A DNA stretch of 19,573 nt from Patescibacteria group bacterium (GTDB lineage: Bacteria; Patescibacteriota; Minisyncoccia; Minisyncoccales; JASEJS01), in NCBI GenBank assembly GCA_030016765.1, contig JASEJS010000008.1:1-19573 (forward strand), written 5' to 3'. The notes under the pieces were generated by a model. The model saw only the letters and a list, made by a program, of their open reading frames with translations, did not search any database and was not told the DNA's origin. A program made the translations under genes and the position numbers. Positions 14,268 to 19,573 of this stretch are shown here, piece by piece. How positions within the stretch are numbered: position 1 is the stretch's first letter; each line of letters opens with the position of its first letter.

Positions 14268-15409
14268 AAAGATGTAAATTAAAATTTGGATTTCCACTAG
14301 GAGCCTTGCAAGATGAAATTGTAGATCTCTTTAAAACTGCTGGATATAAAGTAAAATTTGACCAAAAACTCCAAAAAGTTGAAATTGGTGATCCAGAAAT
14401 TATCTGTTTATTTGCTAGACCGATAGCAATAGCTTCTCTGGTGGAAAAGGGACTTTTAGATGCCGGGGTATCAACTGAAGTCTCCCTGATTGAAGCTGAA
14501 GCCAATAAAGTAAAACAGATCTTAGAGCTCGAACCTGGAAAATCTATTTGGGGAAAAACAAAAGTGATTTTAGCAGTGCCTGAAAATTCGAAGATAAAGT
14601 CAATTAAAGATCTTAATGGAAAAAAAATTATTACCAGAATTCCAAAAATCACAAAAGAATTTTTAAGGAAGAATAAAATTTCAGCCGAGGTCATGTATTC
14701 GGATACATTAATTAATGAATCGAAGGTAGGAGTTATTGCTGATGCGATAGTCGAGTTTTCAAGAATTGGAAATATTTTGAAAGATTACAATTTAAAACCT
14801 CTAAAAACTTTATTTGAGAGTTCAGTAATTTTAATTGCTAATCAAAAGGCATTAAGAGATAAATGGAAGAAAAAGAAAATTGAAAGTTTAACAAATTTGC
14901 TTGAAAAAGCAAAAACCGTCCAAGAGCAGAAATTGAAATTTTACACTCCTTGGAACACAGACCAATTGGATGATATCGATTTAAAAATTCTTCAGGCTTT
15001 ATATCGAAATGGAAGAAAATCATTTGTTGAGATTGCTAAAGAAACAAAACTTAGCCCAGTAGGAGTTAAAAACAGGGTAGAAAAGTTATTAAGTGAGGAT
15101 ATTCTAAAAATTCAGGGATTACTGAATATTAAGAAAGTTCATTCGCTCAGTGCCACTATTGGGGTAGAGGCAAATAATGAAACCCTTTCTAATTTGATAG
15201 AAAAATTTGAAAAATCTCCTTTAGTTTATCATTTAGTTAAAACTTCTGGGAGATGCAATTTAGTAATAGGCATAGTTGCTCCAGACTTGGAAAGTATTGA
15301 AAATTTTATAGCGATGTGGCTGAGAGAAGAGCCAGGAGTAAAGCATATTGAGGTTAATATTGGAGAGCTACCAATTATTCCTAAAGTTTGGAGCCCACCT
15401 ATTATTTAA
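14264..15409 (+). CDS. HisG-like domain fused to Lrp/AsnC regulator
   Basis: A 381-aa two-part protein. Residues about 1-215 follow the HisG (ATP phosphoribosyltransferase) fold: LVEKGLLDAGVSTEVSLIE, GKTKVILAVPENS, DLNGKKIITRIPKITKEFL, ADAIVEFSRIGNILKDYNL and ESSVILIANQKAL all align by eye. Key catalytic features look lost. The N-terminal 'PKGRL' is FPLGAL, and the PRPP loop 'D.VSTGTTL' is EFSRIGNIL (about 164-172). Residues about 235-280 form an Lrp/AsnC winged helix-turn-helix (LDDIDLKILQALYRNGRKSF, then EIAKETKLSPVGVKNRVEKL). Residues about 290-370 form the ligand-binding RAM/ACT-like domain. It is probably a DNA-binding regulator with a HisG-fold sensor, coupled to argG by a 4-nt overlap, and probably controls the argHG operon. 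A residual enzyme is less likely. Confidence 0.75.
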   Translation: MKRCKLKFGFPLGALQDEIVDLFKTAGYKVKFDQKLQKVEIGDPEIICLFARPIAIASLVEKGLLDAGVSTEVSLIEAEANKVKQILELEPGKSIWGKTKVILAVPENSKIKSIKDLNGKKIITRIPKITKEFLRKNKISAEVMYSDTLINESKVGVIADAIVEFSRIGNILKDYNLKPLKTLFESSVILIANQKALRDKWKKKKIESLTNLLEKAKTVQEQKLKFYTPWNTDQLDDIDLKILQALYRNGRKSFVEIAKETKLSPVGVKNRVEKLLSEDILKIQGLLNIKKVHSLSATIGVEANNETLSNLIEKFEKSPLVYHLVKTSGRCNLVIGIVAPDLESIENFIAMWLREEPGVKHIEVNIGELPIIPKVWSPPII

Positions 15410-15492
15410 AAAGTTTAATAAATTAAGGATTAGTTGTGGAAAATTTAAAAAAATAAAGTAAAATTTTATTTTTGCTAAGTTTTTTAAAGCAC

Positions 15493-15520
15493 TTGACAAG
15501 GTTTGATGAAAAAATATAAT
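15493..15520 (+). promoter_or_regulatory. Consensus promoter of greA
   Basis: TTGACA (15493-15498) and TATAAT (15515-15520) are both perfect, separated by 16 bp. The expected start near 15527 lies downstream of the in-frame TTG at 15525, which rules that TTG out as the greA start and supports the ATG at 15558. greA is therefore transcribed separately from the arg operon. Confidence 0.75.
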
Positions 15521-15557
15521 TAAATTGAAAAAAATTCAAGGGAAAGATTTTAAAAAT

Positions 15558-16037
15558 ATGGCAGAAGAAAAAAAATTTTATTTAACCAAAAAGGGCCTGG
15601 AAAAAATAAAAAAGGGTTACCAAACTCTAAAAAAACTCAAGACCGCCAAAATTAAAGGTGAAGTTCCAAAGATTTTAGAATCAGAAGATTTAAATCCAGA
15701 ATATCTTTCCTTTCAGGAGGATTTAAGTCTTTTGGAATCAAGAATAGCTGAGCTGGAATATATCTTAAAGAATGCCCAATTAATTACCCCTCCTCCAAAA
15801 GAAAAACAAAATATTGTAAATTTAGGAGCAACAGTTACTTTAGAAGATTCAGATGGTGAAATCAATGAGTTTATGATTGTTGGAACCTTAGAAGCTAATC
15901 CTAATGAAGGAAAAATATCTTCAGAATCTCCGGTAGGGAAATCGCTTTTAGGACATAAAATTGGTGATAAAGTAATAATTACTTCTCCAATAAAAATTGT
16001 TTATAGAATTAAAAAGATCAGGTATCAATCGATTTAA
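15558..16037 (+). CDS. Transcription elongation factor GreA
   Basis: The ATG at 15558 gives 159 aa, the family's usual length. The N-terminal coiled-coil begins KKFYLTKKGLEKIKKGYQTL and includes a SEDLNPEYLSFQEDLSLLESRIAELEYIL segment. This replaces the usual 'A(R/A)..GDLSENAEY..AKE' and keeps an E-D-L-N-PEY version of the acidic tip. The C-terminal FKBP-like domain (IVNLGATVTLEDSDG, ESPVGKSLLGHKIGDKVII) is intact. GreA enters the RNA polymerase channel and stimulates cleavage of backtracked RNA. It is followed by an intrinsic terminator. Confidence 0.92.
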   Translation: MAEEKKFYLTKKGLEKIKKGYQTLKKLKTAKIKGEVPKILESEDLNPEYLSFQEDLSLLESRIAELEYILKNAQLITPPPKEKQNIVNLGATVTLEDSDGEINEFMIVGTLEANPNEGKISSESPVGKSLLGHKIGDKVIITSPIKIVYRIKKIRYQSI

Positions 16038-16062
16038 AAACTTGATTTTTGAAGAAAAATAC

Positions 16063-16093
16063 AATATGCTCATCTTAGATGAGCATATTTTTT
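16063..16093 (+). terminator. Intrinsic terminator after greA
   Basis: AATATGCTCATC (16063-16074) pairs perfectly with GATGAGCATATT (16078-16089) over the loop TTA, and the 3' arm runs into TTTTTT (16088-16093). It is a textbook Rho-independent terminator for greA. The next gene's ATG at 16094 follows at once. Confidence 0.85.
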
Positions 16094-17368
16094 ATGAAAG
16101 GTCTTCTCAATTTTTTAATTGAAATAAATAAATTAAAGGAAATACCGAGAACTGGTTGGGTTTTAATGGGAGTGAAGAATCCAGAGACAATTGCCGACCA
16201 TACTTTTAGAACAGCATTTTTAGCCTGGTTGCTTGGCCAAAAAAAGAAACTAAATCTCAAAAGAATAATTAAATCTGCTCTTTCCCATGATCTCTGCGAA
16301 GTTTATGCTGGGGATATAACCCCCTTTTTTTATTACCCTCAATTACCAAAAAAGAAGAAGGAAAGGAAGAAAATATTAATGAAATGGGCTCGTCTTTCTG
16401 AAAAAGAAAAGAAAAAAATAGGGGAAAAAAAATTTAATAAAGAAAAAACAGCTCTATTGAGATTAATAAAATTTTTTAATCCAAAGGTTAAAAACGAGAT
16501 CTTTTCTCTCTGGTATGATTACGAAAAAGGAATTTTAGAAGAAGGAAAGTTTGTTAGACAATTAAACAGAGTAGAAACACTTCTTCAATCTATCAATTAT
16601 TTTGGTTCAAACATTGTTAAAAGTGGAAACAATTGGTGGGAGTGGGTTGAAGAGATAGTTGAAGACCCCTTACTTTTAGATTTTTTAAAAGTTATTCAAA
16701 AAAAATTTTATGGAAAAAGAATTAGAATTTATAGATCGGAAGAAAAAGAGTTAGAGGGCATTTTAGATTTTTTTCTAAAAATTGGAAAACTAAAAAGGCT
16801 TCCCAGATTATACTGGCTCTTGCGAAAAGTGAAAAATCCTGAAACAGTAGCTGGTCATATCTTCACCTTAACCATGATGGCCTGGATTTTAGGTAGAGAA
16901 AGAAAGGAATTGGATTTAGAAAAGCTTCTCAAAATGGCTCTCTGTCATGAACTCTCTGCCATTTATACTGGAGATACCACTCCTTACGATGAGATTTTAT
17001 CTAAAACAAAAAAATCAAAAAAAGAAATTCTTAAAAAATTGCCTCGTCTTTCAAAAAAAGAAAAAATGGAGATGTTTTTAAAAGATTATCAAGAAGAAAA
17101 AAGGGCTTTTGAAAAAATTACTTTAACACTAAAACCTTCTCTTAAAAGAGAAATAATTCAGCTATGGGAAGAATACAGAACTAAAAGTACTCCTGAAGGT
17201 TATTTCCTTCCCCAGCTTAATGTTTTGGCAATATTGCTTCAAGGTTTGTTATATGAAAAAAAAGATAAAGATTTTTTCACTTTTCCTCTTTGGGAATGGG
17301 CTTTTGAAATTTGTGACCACCCTCTCACTCTTGGACTTTTGGAAGAAATGAAGAAAAAATTTTACTAA
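16094..17368 (+). CDS. Tandem HD-domain protein (YfbR/HDDC2-like)
   Basis: About 424 aa from ATG 16094. The in-frame ATG at 16079 lies inside the terminator stem and is less likely. Two copies of an HD hydrolase domain stand in tandem, at about 1-205 and 220-424. Numbered from 16079, the first has H41, H70-D71, E74 and D79 (ADHTF...SHDLCEVYAGD), the pattern of HDDC2/YfbR 5'-deoxynucleotidases. The second reads AGHIF...CHELSAIYTGD, with the HD aspartate changed to glutamate (291) and the catalytic glutamate to alanine (294). In both copies the last metal-binding aspartate (family 'QLD') is Asn (163 and 381). The first copy may be active and the second is probably a degenerate partner. It begins a three-gene run. 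Confidence 0.8.
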   Translation: MKGLLNFLIEINKLKEIPRTGWVLMGVKNPETIADHTFRTAFLAWLLGQKKKLNLKRIIKSALSHDLCEVYAGDITPFFYYPQLPKKKKERKKILMKWARLSEKEKKKIGEKKFNKEKTALLRLIKFFNPKVKNEIFSLWYDYEKGILEEGKFVRQLNRVETLLQSINYFGSNIVKSGNNWWEWVEEIVEDPLLLDFLKVIQKKFYGKRIRIYRSEEKELEGILDFFLKIGKLKRLPRLYWLLRKVKNPETVAGHIFTLTMMAWILGRERKELDLEKLLKMALCHELSAIYTGDTTPYDEILSKTKKSKKEILKKLPRLSKKEKMEMFLKDYQEEKRAFEKITLTLKPSLKREIIQLWEEYRTKSTPEGYFLPQLNVLAILLQGLLYEKKDKDFFTFPLWEWAFEICDHPLTLGLLEEMKKKFY

Positions 17369-17369
17369 C

Positions 17370-18125
17370 ATGTTAAGAATAAAAAAAATCGTTATTTCTT
17401 TAATCTTCTTAATTGTTTTAATTTTTCTCTTTGCTCCACCAATTATTCCAGAAAATTTTCAATTTCAGCAGCTTTTGAATTCAGCCAGCCAAGAGGATGT
17501 CATTATTATTTTTAATTCCGGGGGTTGGGGTAATACTCCTTTGGAAGAAGCCAAAGATTTCGCTCCAATTATAGAAGGAATTCAAAACACTTTAAATGAA
17601 TGGGGCTATAATTCCCTGGTAATTCCTTATGCTCGAACCAAAGACAACTTATTTGGGAAAATAACCGGGGCTAGGGATTTTTTAAATTCCTTTAAATCCT
17701 CTTCAGAAATTTTGGCTAAAAAAGTGGAGTTTTTAGCTAAAAAATTCCCAGATAAAAAAATTATTTTGGCAGGTCTTTCAACAGGGGGAGCTTTTGTTAA
17801 TAAAACAATAGAAAAAATTTCCATTAAAACTAGAGATTCAGTCTATGGAATAGTAGCTGGTATTCCCTTTTGGTATCGGGATTCTCAATCTGAAAATATT
17901 CTTAAATTAGATAATAATGGTCGAGATAGTCTGGCAGTTGGAAATTTAAAATCTCTAACCTTTTCTTTAATTAAAGCTCCTCTTAGGTGGATTTTAGCAA
18001 AGTTTGATAGTCAAAATTTAAAATTCTCTCAAACAGGTCAGATTGCTGTTGGCCATTTCTATTCTTGGGATTCCCCTGAAGTCGGTCCTCAAATCGTGAA
18101 TTTTCTGGAAGAGAAAATAAAATAA
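17370..18125 (+). CDS. Membrane-anchored alpha/beta hydrolase-like protein
   Basis: A 251-aa protein with an uncleaved-looking N-terminal membrane segment (residues 7-27), so the body is probably outside the cytoplasmic membrane. The nucleophile elbow GLSTGG puts the serine at 137. A histidine in VGHFYSWDSPEVG (about 229) is a good catalytic candidate, with nearby aspartates. The core strand IILAG precedes the elbow as in lipases and esterases. Substrate unknown. It starts 1 nt after the HD gene stop and shares a base with the DUF72 start, so it is co-translated with both. It could instead be a non-hydrolytic member of the fold. Confidence 0.6.
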   Translation: MLRIKKIVISLIFLIVLIFLFAPPIIPENFQFQQLLNSASQEDVIIIFNSGGWGNTPLEEAKDFAPIIEGIQNTLNEWGYNSLVIPYARTKDNLFGKITGARDFLNSFKSSSEILAKKVEFLAKKFPDKKIILAGLSTGGAFVNKTIEKISIKTRDSVYGIVAGIPFWYRDSQSENILKLDNNGRDSLAVGNLKSLTFSLIKAPLRWILAKFDSQNLKFSQTGQIAVGHFYSWDSPEVGPQIVNFLEEKIK

Positions 18126-18886
18126 TGTTAAAACTGAGGTCTCCAAATTGTTTTGACAATTGGGAGAGCAATTCAAAAATAATTAAAGTTGGCTGCTGCG
18201 GTTTTCCATTAAATAAAAAAGAGTATTATAAAAAGTTTTCGATAGTGGAACTTCAAAGTACTTTTTATGATCCTCCGGCTAAATTAGAAACAGTTGAGAA
18301 ATGGAGAAAAGAAGCACCAAAAGATTTTGAATTTGTCATCAAAGCCTGGATGGTAATCACCCATGAAATTTCAAGTCCGACTTATAAAAGATTGAAAAAG
18401 AAATTTGGAAATCCAAAAAATTATGGATTTTTCAAATCAACTAAAGAAGTATTTGAGGCCTGGGAGAAGACAAAAGAAGTAGCTAAAGCTTTAAAATCAA
18501 AAATTATTGTTTTTCAATGTCCTGCTTCTTTTAAGCCAGAAAAGGAAAATGTTGAAAATTTAAGAAGATTTTTTAAGAAAGCCAAAGATAAAGACTTGAT
18601 TTATGTTTGGGAGCCTAGAGGGGAGTGGGATCTAAAAATAATCAAAGAATTGTCTCAGGGATTAAACTTAGTTCATTGTGTTGACCCCTTTAAACAAAAA
18701 TCTGTTTATGGAAAAATAAATTATTTCAGATTACATGGGCAGCCAGGCTATAATTTGAGATATAAATATACTGAAGAAGATCTAAAACAGCTTTTAAAAT
18801 TTTGCGATAGAAAAATTAACTATGTTATGTTTAATAACTTATCCATGGTCCAAGATGCTCAAAAATTTCAAAAACTAATAAAATAA
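18125..18886 (+). CDS. DUF72 (YecE-like) family protein
   Basis: A 253-aa protein of the DUF72 TIM-barrel-like family. KVGCCGF opens the barrel, followed by FSIVELQSTFYDPP (the family 'E.N.TFY..P' position), APKDFEFVIKAWMVITHE, VFQCPASF and YVWEPRGEW. NYFRLHGQPGYNLRYKYTEEDL (family 'RLHG') and YVMFNN complete it. The biochemical role of the family is not established as far as I know. It overlaps the upstream hydrolase gene by one base. An internal start closer to KVGCCGF is possible but no better ATG is seen. Confidence 0.85.
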   Translation: MLKLRSPNCFDNWESNSKIIKVGCCGFPLNKKEYYKKFSIVELQSTFYDPPAKLETVEKWRKEAPKDFEFVIKAWMVITHEISSPTYKRLKKKFGNPKNYGFFKSTKEVFEAWEKTKEVAKALKSKIIVFQCPASFKPEKENVENLRRFFKKAKDKDLIYVWEPRGEWDLKIIKELSQGLNLVHCVDPFKQKSVYGKINYFRLHGQPGYNLRYKYTEEDLKQLLKFCDRKINYVMFNNLSMVQDAQKFQKLIK

Positions 18887-18909
18887 ATAATTTAAATTAC
18901 TATTTTAAT

Positions 18910-18945
18910 AATTTAAATAATTTGCGATCGTAAATTATTTTAATT
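18910..18945. repeat. Palindrome with GCGATCG core before PaaX-like gene
   Basis: AAATAATTT (18915-18923), then GCGATCG and TAAATTATTT, form an imperfect 26-bp inverted repeat (18915-18940) with a single G/T mismatch pair. Complementary arms AATT/AATT (18910-18913 and 18942-18945) extend it to 36 bp. It ends 5 nt before the ATG at 18950 and has no T-run. It covers the place where the promoter or ribosome site of this gene should be, so it could be an operator. It nearly repeats at 19508-19533. Confidence 0.65.
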
Positions 18946-18949
18946 ATCG

Positions 18950-19501
18950 ATGCCAAGAGAAATCTCTCCCTTAAAACAAAAACTCCTTCTAGTTCTTATG
19001 GCTGGTTTAGCTATTGGGTTTTCCTATTCTCCCAGGCGACATTTTAGAATTATTAAAGGTTTAACTAAAGCCTGGCAAAAGATTGATCAACAAAAATTGA
19101 AAAGAGAAATTCAAGCCCTTTATCGGTCAAAATTAGTCGAATTAAAAGAAAATCCTGATGGTACTTTTACTATGATTTTAGCTAATAAAGGAAAATTGAA
19201 AGCCCTAAATTATTACTTTGCAGAAATGAAAATTAAGAAAGATAATTGGGATGGGAAATGGAGACTAGTTATTTTTGATATTCCTGAAAAAATAAAAAAA
19301 GCAAGAAATGCCTTAAGGGAAAAGTTAAAATCTTTAGGTTTTTATGAACTTCAAAAGAGTGTTTTTATTTTTCCTTATGAGTGTAAGGATGAAATTGATT
19401 TTCTGATAGAGTTTTTTAATCTCCGTAAATTTGTAAGATATGGGATTTTAGAAACTATTGATAATGATCTCCATTTAAGGGAAATTTTTAAACTAATCTA
19501 A
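18950..19501 (+). CDS. PaaX/Cas2-like domain transcriptional regulator
   Basis: A 183-aa protein. Residues about 1-80 look like a winged helix (SPLKQKLLLVLMAGLAIGFS... IQALYRSKLVELKENPDGTF with a 'wing'). Residues about 98-180 form the ferredoxin-like PaaX/Cas2-like domain (KWRLVIFDIPEKIKKARNAL, SLGFYELQKSVFIFPY). This combination is common in CPR bacteria and is sometimes called Cas2 in error. No CRISPR repeats are nearby. It is a presumed DNA-binding regulator, ligand unknown. The ATG at 18950 has no Shine-Dalgarno. The gene is bracketed by two near-identical palindromes. Confidence 0.8.
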   Translation: MPREISPLKQKLLLVLMAGLAIGFSYSPRRHFRIIKGLTKAWQKIDQQKLKREIQALYRSKLVELKENPDGTFTMILANKGKLKALNYYFAEMKIKKDNWDGKWRLVIFDIPEKIKKARNALREKLKSLGFYELQKSVFIFPYECKDEIDFLIEFFNLRKFVRYGILETIDNDLHLREIFKLI

Positions 19502-19507
19502 TGATTC

Positions 19508-19533
19508 AAATAATTTGCGATCGCAGATTATTT
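19508..19533. repeat. Second GCGATCGC palindrome after PaaX-like gene
   Basis: AAATAATTT-GCGATCGC-AGATTATTT (19508-19533) is a 26-bp inverted repeat with one mismatch pair (T/G). It shares 24 of 26 bases with the copy at 18915-18940. It begins 6 nt after the stop codon. No T-run follows, so it is not a standard intrinsic terminator. The last 40 bases of the window hold no gene that I can see. Confidence 0.65.
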
Positions 19534-19573
19534 AAATTATTGAATTTTCATTTCTTTAGCTTTTAAGTTTTAC

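Noticed and set aside
14264..14920. Functional ATP phosphoribosyltransferase HisG
   Set aside because: The PRPP loop and N-terminal PKGR motif are changed, the domain is fused to a DNA-binding regulator, and no other intact histidine gene is nearby.
15410..15480. Terminator after the HisG-Lrp gene
   Set aside because: Only weak all-A/T inverted repeats are visible; no stable stem followed by a T-run.
15525..15557. TTG start for greA at 15525
   Set aside because: The consensus promoter puts the transcript start downstream of this TTG, and ATG 15558 gives the normal GreA length.
18950..19501. Cas2 of a CRISPR system
   Set aside because: The ferredoxin-like part resembles Cas2, but a winged-helix half precedes it and no cas1 or repeat-spacer array is present. 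PaaX-like regulator fits better.

Overview
The window is a low-GC chromosomal segment, judged by eye at roughly one-third GC, that probably comes from a Patescibacteria/CPR (Parcubacteria-like) bacterium. The reasons are the compact gene set around the replication start (rpmH-rnpA-yidD-yidC-jag on one strand, dnaA-dnaN on the other), a PrgI/VirB4 secretion module, and a PaaX/Cas2-like regulator of the kind common in that group. Shine-Dalgarno sequences are almost absent before start codons. The lineage call is inference from gene content. No 16S gene or ribosomal protein set is present to confirm it.

Layout. 1-515: non-coding sequence with a 28-bp palindrome, a direct repeat, a plausible promoter and a 38-codon ORF. 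516-4244: a type IV secretion-type operon (hypothetical, PrgI, VirB4 N-terminal-like protein, VirB4 ATPase), interrupted between its first two genes by a GxxExxY nuclease-like gene lying inside nested inverted repeats. 4248-6116 (minus): jag, yidC, yidD, rnpA, rpmH, tightly overlapping and driven by a promoter at 6134-6161. 6117-6492: the divergent rpmH/dnaA region, with an extended -10 promoter followed by about 230 nt of GC-rich stem-loops. 6493-9088: dnaA and dnaN. 9075-11093 (minus): a class A penicillin-binding protein converging on dnaN. 11094-11674: intergenic, with a frameshifted hisA remnant and then a strong promoter whose -35/-10 spacer holds a near-perfect 21-bp palindrome. 11675-15409: argH, argG and a fusion of a HisG-like domain to an Lrp/AsnC regulator, in one translationally coupled operon. 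15493-16093: greA with its own consensus promoter and an intrinsic terminator. 16094-18886: tandem-HD protein, membrane-anchored alpha/beta hydrolase and DUF72 protein, tightly packed. 18910-19533: a PaaX/Cas2-like regulator bracketed by two near-identical palindromes centred on GCGATCG.

How the genes fit together. The centre is the usual bacterial replication-initiation and membrane-insertion block. The argHG block converts citrulline and aspartate to arginine, and ends in a gene that looks like a regulator built from a HisG fold that has lost its phosphoribosyl-diphosphate-binding signature. With the palindrome in the argH promoter, this suggests a self-contained, autoregulated amino-acid operon. 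The hisA fragment beside it suggests histidine genes once lay nearby. The strongest leads are the HisG-Lrp fusion with its candidate operator, the inverted-repeat-bounded GxxExxY unit, the structured RNA-like region before dnaA, and the paired palindromes around the PaaX-like gene.
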